Assembly: GCA_020637815.1 (NCBI GenBank)
Contig: JACKJS010000001.1
Span: 1,302,001 to 1,366,000, forward strand
From: Hyphomicrobiaceae bacterium
Lineage (GTDB): Bacteria; Pseudomonadota; Alphaproteobacteria; Rhizobiales; Methyloligellaceae
Length of the DNA stretch: 64,000 nt
Reading direction: 5' to 3'
Shown: one piece after another, positions 39,078 through 48,265 of the stretch
Layout: every line of letters begins with the position of its first letter
Numbering within the stretch: the first letter of the stretch is position 1
Notes under the pieces: generated by a model
Databases searched by the model: none
Told to the model about the DNA's origin: nothing
What the model saw: only the letters and a program-made list of their open reading frames with translations
Translations under genes and position numbers: made by a program

Positions 39078-39377
39078 ATGCGCGCATTCTACCTTGCGCT
39101 TTGCGCCGCTTCGAGCTTGGCCCTGTTGCCGCTCAGCGCGCAAGCTTTTGAGATTCAAGGCGAAGACGCCGAAATTCCGAAGAGCGCAGCGGAGCAGCTT
39201 GGCCTATCTTCGACCTATTCGATGCCCCAGTTCGAGGGTAGCTCCTTGGCCATGCCTTTCGCCAACGGCGGCGAATCGAGCGGCTTTGTGTCGGACTACG
39301 GGAACGGCATCGCCATCCCCGCCCCCGGTGTCAGCCAGCCGACCCCGGCTTGGCGTTCGGGTCCTTATTTCCGCTAA
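39078..39377 (+). CDS. Small exported protein of unknown function
   Basis: 99 residues from the ATG that lies 9 bp after AGAGGG; an ATG three codons earlier is too close to that site. A signal peptide ('AFYLALCAASSLALLPLSAQA') precedes a short mature part rich in Ser, Pro and Gly ('PQFEGSSLAMPFANGGESSG'). Probably periplasmic. Alone between the glycosyltransferase and the NicO-like gene. No family recognised. Confidence 0.6.
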   Translation: MRAFYLALCAASSLALLPLSAQAFEIQGEDAEIPKSAAEQLGLSSTYSMPQFEGSSLAMPFANGGESSGFVSDYGNGIAIPAPGVSQPTPAWRSGPYFR

Positions 39378-39475
39378 GCCCCGCAACTCCCACTGCCACG
39401 TCGCTTGATGCCACGTCGCCGCCGCTCGCGGACGTGACCTGCCGTGCGCATGGCGGCGTGTGAAACAGCCAAGTC

Positions 39476-40213
39476 ATGCACGAGATGATCGCCCTCCAGC
39501 GCTGGCTCTACGAGAGTATGGCGAGCGGGCTTCGCGAGGCTGCGGCAGGCGGCACGCTCGCACTTGCCGCCGCCCTGGGAGCTGCGATGGTTTTCGGCAT
39601 CCTCCATGCCCTGATGCCTGGGCATGGCAAGACCGTACTTTTCTCCTACCATCTCGGCGAAAAGAGCAGCCTCCTGTCGAGCGTCGCCAATGGGGCGATC
39701 CTGGTGCTGACCCATGTGGGCACCGCAGTTGTGCTGGTGCTGACCGGATTCGCTGTCATGGCGCGCGCCTTCGCCTATGGTGGACGGACACCACAGTTCG
39801 AGATGGCAAGCGGTGTCCTGGTTGCGCTGATCGGCACCTTCCTGCTGTGGCGAGCATCCACACGCGCGGCGCATGGCGAGTTGTGCGCCGGAGCCGCGCC
39901 CCGCAATGGCAAGGCACTGGCCTTTGCGACCGGGCTCGTGCCCTGCCCATTAACGACCTTCATCATGAGCTACGCACTCGCCCGCGATCTGCTTGCGGCG
40001 GGGCTTGCGATAACGGCGGCCATGGCGGCCGGCATGGTCCTGACCGTCGCGGGCGTCGCGGTTCTGGCGACTATCTCACGCGACAGGTTGATGGCCTTCT
40101 TTTCGCGGACCGAAGGCACGCGGCAGGCTCTGGGAAGACTCTTGGAGATAGGCGGGGCGGCGCTGGTGCTGCTCTTCGGTGCGTTCTTGATCTTGTCCGC
40201 GCGCGGCCTCTGA
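39476..40213 (+). CDS. NicO/RcnA family nickel/cobalt exporter-like membrane protein
   Basis: 245 residues with about six membrane segments. The family hallmark 'GILHALMPGHGKTVLFSYHLG' (HAxxPGHGK) is at about residues 42-62, and a second conserved stretch is 'FATGLVPCPLTTFIMSYAL'. The histidine-rich cytoplasmic loop of E. coli RcnA is absent. It probably exports Ni2+, Co2+ or another divalent metal across the inner membrane. It is convergent with the octaheme cytochrome gene, separated by 3 bp. No adjacent metal sensor is visible. Confidence 0.88.
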   Translation: MHEMIALQRWLYESMASGLREAAAGGTLALAAALGAAMVFGILHALMPGHGKTVLFSYHLGEKSSLLSSVANGAILVLTHVGTAVVLVLTGFAVMARAFAYGGRTPQFEMASGVLVALIGTFLLWRASTRAAHGELCAGAAPRNGKALAFATGLVPCPLTTFIMSYALARDLLAAGLAITAAMAAGMVLTVAGVAVLATISRDRLMAFFSRTEGTRQALGRLLEIGGAALVLLFGAFLILSARGL

Positions 40214-40216
40214 ACC

Positions 40217-42718
40217 CTATTGCGCGTCCTGCTTCTGCATGACCTGCTTGGTCAAGGCTTCGATCACCTGCTTGACGTTCCGGTCGGCCGGATTGGCCTT
40301 GGCCAGACGCTGCGCGTAATCCAAGGCACTCTTCAGGTCTCCTTGCGCCTGGGCGAAGTTCACCAGTGCCGTCAGAATTTCGCTGTTGCCGGGGTGAGAG
40401 GCCAAAGCACCCTTAAGCTCCGCGATGGCTTCGCCGTGCTTTCCAATCGAATCGAGGCCTACGGCGTACACATAGACATAGCGGACGCGGTCCGGCTGTA
40501 GCTCGGCCGCGCGCCCAAGAGCCGCGACGCCTTCCTCTTGCTTCTTGGTGCGAACCAGCGCCAACCCCAAGGCGTGATGCAAGCCCGCGTCGTTCGGCGA
40601 GAGCTGAATGGCTTCGCGCAAGACAGCGATGCCCTCGTCGTCGCGGCCTTGTTGACGATAGAGATCGGCCAGATTGACCGCTGCCGGCGTGAAATGCGGA
40701 CTGAGCTCAAGCGCCGTCTTGTACGCCGCCTCCGCCTTGTCGGGTGCGCCCTTGCGAATGTAGTAGCGCGCCAAGAGCGATTGGGATTCGGGCCGGTCCG
40801 CATTCAGCATTTGCGCCGCGACGAACTCCCCCTCGGCCTTCTCGAGACGCTCCAGGTCGGCGGCCGACAACGTCTCGGCGGGCGTGCCCGCGAGCAGGAA
40901 CGCCGCCTCGATCCTGACGCCGCGGACGGGGTCGTCGAGAAGCGGTGCAACGAGCGGCCACAGTTGCTCGCCTGTGGCGGTTTCCAGGTGATCGAGTGCG
41001 GCGAGCCGGACCAAGGGATCCGGGTCGCTCAACCCTTCACGCACGGCATTCGCGGTTCGCACCGAGGGATGGGCCGTCAATTCCTCTAGCGCACTCGCGC
41101 GAACGAAGGCGGGTGTGTCCTTGTTTTCCGCGACAGCGGCCAGCAGTGCGGCGGCATCCGGGGGGCCCGACCAGGCCGCATGAAATGCCGGACCGAAGGC
41201 CTGATAGCCTTTGCGCTCGGGCCCGTACCATTTCTCGATCGCGCTCGCCGCCCACTCCGCCGACTTGTCCGAATGGCAATCGGTGCAGGCATTGGTCACA
41301 CCCAGTGTCACGGACAAATCCGGCCTCGGCACGCGGAACGAATGATCGTGCCGGGTGTCGATGACCATGAATTTCCGCGCCGGCATGTGGCACGAGATAC
41401 AGTCCGGCGCCGACGCGCCCTCATGATGGGTGTGGCTCGGCTCTTCGTAGCTGTGTGCGTGACACTGCGTGCAAACTTGCGCGCCCGGCATGAGGAGCTT
41501 GGCGCTGTGCGGGTCGTGACAATCGCTGCAGGTAACGCCGGCCGCGAACATCTTCGACTGTTTGAACGAGCCGTAATTATAGACTTCATCGAGCATCTGC
41601 CCGTCGGGCTGATAGAGCCCGCGCGAGATCAGCGAGACGTGGTGGCTGTCCGACAGGGAGCGGCCGGGAACGAACGCCTCGGAGATAATGCCGCGCCGCC
41701 CGTGGCAGCGCCCGCACATCTCGACCTCCTTGCGCACGGTCATCGGCGGCGCGCTTCGTTTAGGCTGTTTCGATTCCGGGTTGAGCGACCAAGAGATGCC
41801 GGAGCGCTCGTTGAAACGCGTCAGCAGGCCGAGCGCATTATCGTCCGCGCTCGCGGAACCTCCCTCCTTGGCCCAGGCTACATGCGCGGAGCCTTCGCCA
41901 TGGCAGGCCTCGCAGCCGACCGTGATCTCTTTCCACGTCGTGTGATAGCGCTTCGTGGCCGGATCGTAGTTCTTGGCAACGCCGGTCGAGTGGCACTCCG
42001 CGCACATGAAGTTCCAGTTCTGGTTCAGCTTGGTCCAGTGCAGCGGATCGTCATGACCGATCTTCTCGTCGGGATAGAGGTGGAACCACCGCTGGCCGCC
42101 TTCCGATTTTGGGCGGCTATCCCAAGCAACGGTAAGCGCCTGCACTCGCCCATCCGGAAACTCGATGAGATATTGCTGCAAGGGATCGAGGCCGAACGTG
42201 TACTTGACCTCAAATGTCTCGAGCTCGCCGTCCGGCCCGTCCGTCTCGACGTAGAACTTGCCGTCCTTTTTGAAGAAGCGGGACGTCACGCCGAAATAGT
42301 CGAACGTCGCATCGTCGAAGTCGCCAAGCACGGTGTCCGCGTTGGCGTGAGCCATCGCATGGGCGTGTTGAGATGGATGCCAGAGCTTTCCCTGATCCTG
42401 GTGGCAGGAAATACAGGTTTCGCTGCCCACGAACGCCAGCTTTCCAGACGATGCTTGGGTTGGCGCGTCTGCGTTCGTTCCGGCGTTATCCTCAGCCTGG
42501 GTGGCGGGGATCGCCTCGCCCGAGACCAGCAGGTTCAAGATCAAACCGGCGGCGAGAACCGCCAGCGCCGCAAGCGCAGCGACGCCGATCAGGAGGAACA
42601 GGCGCGAGCGCCGCGGCAGTCTCGACGGACTCTCCATGGCCGAATTCGGATTGGTGCATTTGTTCGTCGCACCGCTGCCGGGCGTGTCGTGGCGAGAACG
42701 TTTCTGTCGGCTGTCCAC
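40217..42718 (-). CDS. Octaheme c-type cytochrome with HEAT and TPR repeats
   Basis: 833 residues from a GTG preceded by GAGGAA; an ATG at 42637 (806 residues) is the alternative. One membrane anchor (about 38-64) is followed by a periplasmic domain with eight CxxCH heme sites (residues 102, 239, 269, 335, 397, 416, 440 and 478), including 'CISCHMPARKF'. Then come HEAT-like helices (about 490-640, 'DPDPLVRLAALDHLE') and TPR repeats (about 655-825). It resembles multiheme cytochromes of the cytochrome c554/nitrite reductase-like group fused to a scaffold. Electron partner and substrate are unknown. Confidence 0.9.
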   Translation of the reverse strand: MDSRQKRSRHDTPGSGATNKCTNPNSAMESPSRLPRRSRLFLLIGVAALAALAVLAAGLILNLLVSGEAIPATQAEDNAGTNADAPTQASSGKLAFVGSETCISCHQDQGKLWHPSQHAHAMAHANADTVLGDFDDATFDYFGVTSRFFKKDGKFYVETDGPDGELETFEVKYTFGLDPLQQYLIEFPDGRVQALTVAWDSRPKSEGGQRWFHLYPDEKIGHDDPLHWTKLNQNWNFMCAECHSTGVAKNYDPATKRYHTTWKEITVGCEACHGEGSAHVAWAKEGGSASADDNALGLLTRFNERSGISWSLNPESKQPKRSAPPMTVRKEVEMCGRCHGRRGIISEAFVPGRSLSDSHHVSLISRGLYQPDGQMLDEVYNYGSFKQSKMFAAGVTCSDCHDPHSAKLLMPGAQVCTQCHAHSYEEPSHTHHEGASAPDCISCHMPARKFMVIDTRHDHSFRVPRPDLSVTLGVTNACTDCHSDKSAEWAASAIEKWYGPERKGYQAFGPAFHAAWSGPPDAAALLAAVAENKDTPAFVRASALEELTAHPSVRTANAVREGLSDPDPLVRLAALDHLETATGEQLWPLVAPLLDDPVRGVRIEAAFLLAGTPAETLSAADLERLEKAEGEFVAAQMLNADRPESQSLLARYYIRKGAPDKAEAAYKTALELSPHFTPAAVNLADLYRQQGRDDEGIAVLREAIQLSPNDAGLHHALGLALVRTKKQEEGVAALGRAAELQPDRVRYVYVYAVGLDSIGKHGEAIAELKGALASHPGNSEILTALVNFAQAQGDLKSALDYAQRLAKANPADRNVKQVIEALTKQVMQKQDAQ

Positions 42719-42777
42719 GGTATCGCCGTTCCTCAGAATTGCAGCGGGCGCCTAACCGAACGACCTTCCCATGAACG

Positions 42778-42803
42778 ATGGGCAGGCGCTAGCGCCTGCC
42801 CAT
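42778..42803. repeat. 26-bp perfect palindrome
   Basis: ATGGGCAGGCGCT followed directly by its reverse complement, between the octaheme gene and the exported protein gene behind it. It could be a transcription stop for the upstream minus-strand gene or an operator; there is no T-tract on the minus strand (TTT follows on the plus strand). Confidence 0.6.
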
Positions 42804-42857
42804 TTGAGACTTCGGGGCCGGCGGTGAACCGGCCGAATGCTCCAAGCCCTGCGGTGC

Positions 42858-43277
42858 CTAGAAGTCGTCCACACAGTCGCCGCTCAGGGAGAGCGTCGCG
42901 TCTTCCGTCGCAATTCCGGCGCGGATCTTGCCGGTCTTGGTCGAGATTGCCCCGCTGAAGGACCTCGGAGAGATCGAATTCTGTCCAATGCCGTGAACAA
43001 GAATCACACCGTCCTGCTCGACCATGTTCTCCAACTTGATCTCACGCGGCTCGCTGCCGATGTCGTCCGACGTCATGACCTTCTTGTCGAAATCGAATTT
43101 GAGAACCGGCGCGAGATTGGCGAAATCGAGCGACACCCGATGGCAGCCCTTCACGTCGACGCACTCGTAGACGTCGGTGAAGGCGCACGTAAAGGTGCCT
43201 TCGGCCGCGGCGAGGGATGCCGGAGCCGCAACCAAACAGATCAGGCCAAGGCCTGCTTTTGAAATCATCGATCGCAT
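42858..43277 (-). CDS. Small exported protein of unknown function
   Basis: 139 residues with a signal peptide ('KAGLGLICLVAAPASLAAAE') and a good Shine-Dalgarno (AGGAG). The mature part is beta-rich with four cysteines ('FTCAFTDVYECVDVKGCHRV' and 'SGDCVDD'), consistent with two disulfides in the periplasm. It lies 10 bp downstream of another exported-protein gene, so both are probably co-transcribed. No family recognised. Confidence 0.7.
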   Translation of the reverse strand: MRSMISKAGLGLICLVAAPASLAAAEGTFTCAFTDVYECVDVKGCHRVSLDFANLAPVLKFDFDKKVMTSDDIGSEPREIKLENMVEQDGVILVHGIGQNSISPRSFSGAISTKTGKIRAGIATEDATLSLSGDCVDDF

Positions 43278-43287
43278 TATGTGGCTC

Positions 43288-43695
43288 CTATTGCGTGACG
43301 ACGTAGCCGCGGCCTTCGAGGCAAAGGGCCCCGGCCTTGAGGTATGAGGCGTAAAGCGCGTTAAGCCGCCGGATGTCGGCGGAGGTGCGCGTATTGCCGA
43401 AGCTGCCAGCGGTCCAGCGCGGATCCGTACCGCCCGAAGCGGTGTTCAGGGCCGTCGTGACCCGCATAATCGTCCTGGTGTTGATACCGGCTTCCTGCGC
43501 GGTGAAGGTGGCCGTTGGGTCGAAATTCGTCTGCTGCACGGCCCATTCGTGGCAGGCGGCACGGTCCCTTCTCTCCTGCTCGGCCGACACGCCTTCCTTG
43601 TAGGCCAGCAAAGCCTGGGCATGGGCAACGGAGGCAGCTCCCGCGATCATCATCAGGACCGCGATGCCACACAATACGCGGCTCAAACGTTTCAT
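43288..43695 (-). CDS. Small exported protein of unknown function
   Basis: 135 residues with a signal peptide ('RVLCGIAVLMMIAGAASVAHAQ'). The mature part has two cysteines ('RAACHEWAVQQ', 'GALCLEGRGY'), and a motif 'ACHEWAVQQTNFDP' seen in small exported proteins of alphaproteobacteria, though I cannot name the family. It ends 'CLEGRGYVV'. It precedes and is probably co-transcribed with the 139-residue exported protein. Function unknown. Confidence 0.7.
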   Translation of the reverse strand: MKRLSRVLCGIAVLMMIAGAASVAHAQALLAYKEGVSAEQERRDRAACHEWAVQQTNFDPTATFTAQEAGINTRTIMRVTTALNTASGGTDPRWTAGSFGNTRTSADIRRLNALYASYLKAGALCLEGRGYVVTQ

Positions 43696-43893
43696 GAGGT
43701 TCCTCTCCTTGGGTGGCGCCGGGTCGGCGCCTCATCGCGGTCCCAATGTGGCACCGCATACAAATGCAGCCCTCGTCCAGCTGCGTTGGTCTTACGGTCG
43801 TTATATCGCCCAGACACAATCAATCGGCAACGTCTGTTTGTATTCCACCAAACACAGCCACGTCGTTACCGCAGCGATCGGCTGGATCGCGGT

Positions 43894-44892
43894 CTATTCG
43901 GCCGAGGGGAAAACCTGCTTCCAGTCGTTCTTCATGTCTACCACGATCCAACCGTTCTCCACGGCTGCGTCCAGCGCCTTGTCGAGATGGCCAAACGTCG
44001 AGTCGCGGTCGTAGGCATATTCACGCTCCGCGTCGGTATGATGCACGATCACGCCAAGGCGCGGTCCCTCGCCCGCCGTGGTCCATTCCAGCATTTGAAA
44101 ATCGCCGTCGGAGTTCCCGAATGCCGCGATGGGACGTTGACCAATATGCTGGTTGATGCCCACGGGCTTGCCGTCCTTGTCGTCGATGAAGTTCATCTCT
44201 GGCAGGCGTATGAGGGCCGGTTCGCCGTCCATGATCTCGTACTTGGTCTTGATGCTCGAGCCCACGACCTGTGCAGGCGGAATGCCATAAACGGGCTCGG
44301 AGAAATTCCGCACGAACTCAATGCCGCCGCCCGAGACGATATAGGTGGTGAAACCATTGTCGCGCAGATAGGACAACAGTTCGAGCATGGGCTGATAGAC
44401 GAGCTTCGTGTAGCCACGGTCGAACCGCTTGTCCTTGGCCGTGGCGAGCCAATCGCCGACGATCTTCTGGAACGCGTCCGGCGTCATCCCCGCATGAGTC
44501 GCCATGATCAATTCCGCGACGCCCTTCTCTCCCGATGCGGCAAGCGTCTTCATGTCGCCTTCGATCGCCGCCTTGAACGGCTGCTTGTCCTTCCAGTCGG
44601 GATGTTCCGGCGCCAAAGTCTTCACGCGGTCGAGCGCGAAGGCCAACTGCACGTACATGGGCTGCTCGATCCACAGCGTGCCGTCGTTGTCGAAGGTGGC
44701 GATGCGGTCTTCGGGCGCGACGAAGTCACTCCCGTTCTCGTCGGTCACCTTGTTCACGAAGGCGACGATCGCCTCCTTCGTCGGCCCATCGTTCCAGGAT
44801 GGAAGCGGGTCGCTCGTCTCTGCACACATGGGCCCGGACAGGAGAGTGACAGCCGCTACGGCCGCAGCGATCGTGCGGAGAATTTGATTCAT
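43894..44892 (-). CDS. Secreted HAD-type phosphatase
   Basis: 332 residues with a signal peptide ending near 'SGPMCAE'. HAD motif I is 'RIATFDNDGTLWIEQP' (nucleophile Asp and DxDxT-like 'DNDGT'), motif II 'TTYIVSGGGIEFVRNF', and motif IV 'PIAAFGNSDGDFQML'. It is the SerB-like layout with an all-helical cap. Probably a periplasmic phosphomonoesterase. It lies 71 bp downstream of the first sulfatase in the same orientation, suggesting joint scavenging of phosphate and sulfate esters. Substrate unknown. Confidence 0.88.
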   Translation of the reverse strand: MNQILRTIAAAVAAVTLLSGPMCAETSDPLPSWNDGPTKEAIVAFVNKVTDENGSDFVAPEDRIATFDNDGTLWIEQPMYVQLAFALDRVKTLAPEHPDWKDKQPFKAAIEGDMKTLAASGEKGVAELIMATHAGMTPDAFQKIVGDWLATAKDKRFDRGYTKLVYQPMLELLSYLRDNGFTTYIVSGGGIEFVRNFSEPVYGIPPAQVVGSSIKTKYEIMDGEPALIRLPEMNFIDDKDGKPVGINQHIGQRPIAAFGNSDGDFQMLEWTTAGEGPRLGVIVHHTDAEREYAYDRDSTFGHLDKALDAAVENGWIVVDMKNDWKQVFPSAE

Positions 44893-44963
44893 TTTTCTTT
44901 CTGCCCTGTTTGGCGGGGAAAGTGCCAGGCGAGGACCGGTGCCCGCCCGGCACTTTGATGCGG

Positions 44964-46646
44964 CTACTGCATATCGCTTTGGATCTTGATGAGCGCCTTC
45001 TCCAGCGCTTCCATCTGACCGCTGACGTTGAAGCTGGCCGGCCTCTGACGCGGCGGATAGGCCTCGAAGGTCTTAAGGAACTTGCCGACATAGGCCTGGG
45101 CCGGGACCAGAATGTAGGCCCGGCTCAGCATCCAGTCGTAATAGGTGTTGGATGTGATGTCGGCGCGCTCGTACGGATCGCGGCGGAGATTGAAGACCTT
45201 AGGCACACGGAGATCGGTGAACGGGTTGGCCCAGATCTTAAGCAAGCCCGGAGCCCTCTGCTCCATGAACACGACCTTCCAGTCGTGATAGCGCAACGCC
45301 ATGAGGTCGCCGTCGTCGGAGAAGTAGAAGATCTCGTCACGCGGTCCCTTGTCCTCCTTGCCTGTCAGGAACGGTAGGAAGTTGTAACCGTCGAGATGGA
45401 CCTTGTAGGTGTTGCCGCCGGCCTCATAGCCATCGAGCAGCTTGTCCTTGACGTCTGTCTGCCCAGTGGCGGCAAGGAAAGTCGGCAGCCAATCCATATG
45501 GTGCATGATGTCGTTCGACACCGAACCCGCCTCGATCTTGCCGGGCCAGCGCACCATGGCCGGGACACGCCAGCCGCCTTCCCAGTTCGTGTTCTTCTCA
45601 CTGCGGAACGGCGTGGTACCGGCATCAGGCCAGGTGTTCTGATGCGGTCCGTTGTCGGTCGAGTAGAGCACGAACGTGTTGTCGGCGATGCCGAGATCGT
45701 CGAGCGTGTCTAGGAGCTCGCCCACTGCCCGGTCATGCAGCACCATTCCGTCGGAATATTCATCCTGCCCGGAGATGCCGCGATCCTTCTCGGCGACGTG
45801 GGTCCGGAAATGCATATGCGTTCCGTTCCACCACACGAAGAAGGGCTTGCCTTCCTCATTGGCCTTCTTGATGAACCCGATGGCCGCCGCGACCGTCTCG
45901 TCGTCGACCGTCTCCATCCGCTTCTTCGTCAGCGGGCCGGTATCCTCAATCTTCTGCTTTCCGACCTTGCCGAAGCGTGGATCGATGGTTTCGTCGTCCT
46001 CGTCGGTCGCCCAAGTATGCAGCACGCCTCGCGGACCGAACTTCTCCCTGAAGGCCGGGTCCTTCGGATAGTCCTCGTTCTCCGGCTCTTCCTCGGCGTT
46101 CAGATGATAGAGATTGCCGAAGAACTCGTCGAAGCCATGCAGCGTCGGCAGGAACTCGTTCTTGTCACCAAGATGGTTCTTGCCGAACTGGCCTGTCGCG
46201 TAGCCCTGCGCTTTCAGCAACGTGGCGATCGTGGGATCCTCGGCGCGCAGGCCGAGATCGGCGCCGGGCAGGCCGACCTTGGAAAGTCCGGTGCGGAACA
46301 CGCTCTGCCCGGTGATGAATGACGAGCGGCCCGCGGTGCAGCTCTGCTCGCCGTAGTAGTCCGTAAAGATCATGCCTTCATTGGCAATGCGGTCGATATT
46401 GGGTGTGCGGTAACCCATCAGGCCCTTGGTATAGGCGCTGATGTTGCCCTGGCCGATATCGTCGCCCCAGATCACCAGGATATTGGGCTTGTCGGTCTTG
46501 GCCTCGGGTTTCGGGCTGGTGCTCGCATCAGGCGCCTTTTCGGCCTCTTGGGCCGAGACCGGGCTAGCAACGGACGTGAAAGACAGCAGCGCGGCCGCGG
46601 CCATCACGACGCTCACTCGTTTCAAGCTCATCGTCAGCAGTTCCAT
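44964..46646 (-). CDS. Secreted sulfatase (type I, formylglycine-dependent)
   Basis: 560 residues, with signal peptide and AGGAGA Shine-Dalgarno. Metal ligands 'VIWGDDIGQGN' (Asp62, Asp63) and the sulfatase signature 'EQSCTAGRSSFITGQ' (Cys103, C-x-A-x-R form) are present, plus 'GKNHLGDK' and 'YSTDNGPHQNTWP'. The cysteine should be converted to formylglycine before export. It hydrolyses sulfate esters in the periplasm, or a related phospho/sulfo-ester given the superfamily's range. No formylglycine-generating enzyme is in the window. The protein shares its setting with an outer-membrane barrel and a second sulfatase. Confidence 0.92.
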   Translation of the reverse strand: MELLTMSLKRVSVVMAAAALLSFTSVASPVSAQEAEKAPDASTSPKPEAKTDKPNILVIWGDDIGQGNISAYTKGLMGYRTPNIDRIANEGMIFTDYYGEQSCTAGRSSFITGQSVFRTGLSKVGLPGADLGLRAEDPTIATLLKAQGYATGQFGKNHLGDKNEFLPTLHGFDEFFGNLYHLNAEEEPENEDYPKDPAFREKFGPRGVLHTWATDEDDETIDPRFGKVGKQKIEDTGPLTKKRMETVDDETVAAAIGFIKKANEEGKPFFVWWNGTHMHFRTHVAEKDRGISGQDEYSDGMVLHDRAVGELLDTLDDLGIADNTFVLYSTDNGPHQNTWPDAGTTPFRSEKNTNWEGGWRVPAMVRWPGKIEAGSVSNDIMHHMDWLPTFLAATGQTDVKDKLLDGYEAGGNTYKVHLDGYNFLPFLTGKEDKGPRDEIFYFSDDGDLMALRYHDWKVVFMEQRAPGLLKIWANPFTDLRVPKVFNLRRDPYERADITSNTYYDWMLSRAYILVPAQAYVGKFLKTFEAYPPRQRPASFNVSGQMEALEKALIKIQSDMQ

Positions 46647-46890
46647 CGGATTGATCTCCTATCGGCGGGCTGGACGTTTCAATCGTTGCTTGTTTGGTCG
46701 CCCAGTCTCGGGCTCGCACGCGGCACGCGGAAGAGAGCCGTCGCGGGCGCATCTCTAATTGAGAGTCACGTCAGGCACTTGGCATATCACGACGGAAAAT
46801 GCCTCGTAGGCAAAGATATCGTCGAAGGCGTTCGGCTCAGACAAGATAAATAGGAACGCCACGGACATTCCTTGGGCGCATTCGTTCCGG

Positions 46891-46917
46891 CAAGCCGACC
46901 AAGGCTCGGTCGGCTTG
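46891..46917 (-). terminator. Strong hairpin after the outer-membrane barrel gene
   Basis: CAAGCCGACC and GGTCGGCTTG are perfect 10-bp arms with a 7-bp loop, 12 bp after the stop of the barrel gene. The T-tract is missing, so intrinsic termination is uncertain; it may protect the mRNA end. Confidence 0.5.
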
Positions 46918-46928
46918 TCACGGCAAGT

Positions 46929-48062
46929 CTACCACCGAAATGCGACTTCGGCGATTGGGCCGTGCAACCAGGCATCCATACCGACTTTGCCGCGGGAGGT
47001 CTGATCTTCGTAGCGCAACCATAAGGCCTTGTAGCCAAGCGAAGTCGTCGTATCGAACCCGAACAGCGTGCCGTCGATGTCGTAGGTCAGGATCATTTGC
47101 GAGCTGAGTCCGTCCTCGACATTGAAGCCGCCAAAGTCGCCCACGGCCGTGATCGACTGACCGTTGCCGAAATGGTGCTGCACGCGCAGTGAAATAGTGG
47201 GATCGACCCAATCCATATCGCCGGTGCCGACAAACGCGAATTGCTTGTTGAACTCATCGCCATCGACATTCAAGGCCGCCCGCAGCAACTCCAGCCGCAG
47301 CTGCTCGACGGCCTCGAGGGCGGCGATGGCCTCACCCCGGCGGTCGACACGTTTGAGTGTGTTTTGAAGCTTGGTGACACGCCTCTGGCGCCCCTTGTCC
47401 GCCGCCCGGCCGATCTCCTTGTTCAGGAGATCCTTGCGTAAGGCGTTGAGCGCGGCGAGCGACTCGAGCCGTTCTTCTTGGTTCTGAATCTTCTGGATCC
47501 GATTTTCGATGCGATCCGCCAGCTTGCCCAGGCGGATTTGGGCGCTGGTGTCGATCCTCGCCTTGACGCGAAAGTTCTGGTCGATGAAGCGCGCGCCCGC
47601 ACCGACTTCGAGGGAGGTGTGGCCGTTGTCGCCGGCGAAATCCGCAACCTGATAGAAGGCGCCGAATTGATAGACGCCGAGCGAGTAGTCCGTTGAGCTC
47701 GATCCCTTGCCGCTGAGCTTCAAAATCGGAATCGGCTCCGCTTCGCTCGCAAAGTCGTCGCCGAACGCGAACTTCGCATAGAGGACATCGCCCCAGAGCG
47801 AGACCTTGCCCCGTCGTGCTTCGAAATTGGCCATGGCGGGAGGCGCGTCAAAGTGCTCGATCAGGTCAATCGGCGTCGCATAGATGTTGAACGCCTCGTC
47901 CCGAGCGGTAACGGTGCCTTCGACCCAAGGAAACCAGCCGTAAAGCCCGCCGGTCATGGTCCAACCGGAGGCCGATGTGGCATCGCCCGCCTGCACCGCC
48001 GACGGCCCGACTCCGGCGGTAACAATCCCCCCAAGCAGGCACAACCAGACCTTACGCCACAT
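46929..48062 (-). CDS. Outer-membrane beta-barrel protein with helical insertion
   Basis: 377 residues with a signal peptide ('LCLLGGIVTAGVGPSAVQAG'). Amphipathic strands ('GWTMTGGLYGWFPWVEGTV', 'GVYQFGAFYQVADF') and the aromatic last strand 'GPIAEVAFRW' ending in Trp mark a barrel. Between strands, residues about 172-268 are strongly helical and charged ('RLGKLADRIENRIQKIQNQ', 'EAIAALEAVEQLRLELLRAA'), a coiled coil in the middle of the barrel. It lies between two sulfatase genes and may serve as their uptake pore or partner. No family recognised with confidence. Confidence 0.82.
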   Translation of the reverse strand: MWRKVWLCLLGGIVTAGVGPSAVQAGDATSASGWTMTGGLYGWFPWVEGTVTARDEAFNIYATPIDLIEHFDAPPAMANFEARRGKVSLWGDVLYAKFAFGDDFASEAEPIPILKLSGKGSSSTDYSLGVYQFGAFYQVADFAGDNGHTSLEVGAGARFIDQNFRVKARIDTSAQIRLGKLADRIENRIQKIQNQEERLESLAALNALRKDLLNKEIGRAADKGRQRRVTKLQNTLKRVDRRGEAIAALEAVEQLRLELLRAALNVDGDEFNKQFAFVGTGDMDWVDPTISLRVQHHFGNGQSITAVGDFGGFNVEDGLSSQMILTYDIDGTLFGFDTTTSLGYKALWLRYEDQTSRGKVGMDAWLHGPIAEVAFRW

Positions 48063-48199
48063 ACACGTTCCCCCAGATCGCTCGCGCACAGACTAATGCG
48101 GCTTGGCCATGCCGTTGATCGAATTTGCGCGCGGCCGTGCAATTCCTGCGGCTTGTTGCGCAGAAACAACAGCTTGCCTCCCTCGGCGGACCACAAACC

Positions 48200-48232
48200 A
48201 AAAAGAGGGCGCACCCGAGCGGGCGCACCCTC
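48200..48232 (-). terminator. Rho-independent terminator of the second sulfatase gene
   Basis: On the minus strand GAGGGTGCGCCC pairs with GGGTGCGCCCTC (two G-U pairs, 4-base loop), followed by TTTTT, 34 bp after the sulfatase stop. Confidence 0.9.
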
Positions 48233-48265
48233 CTTTCGTCCGGTGACGGCGTCTCGCGCCGGCGG

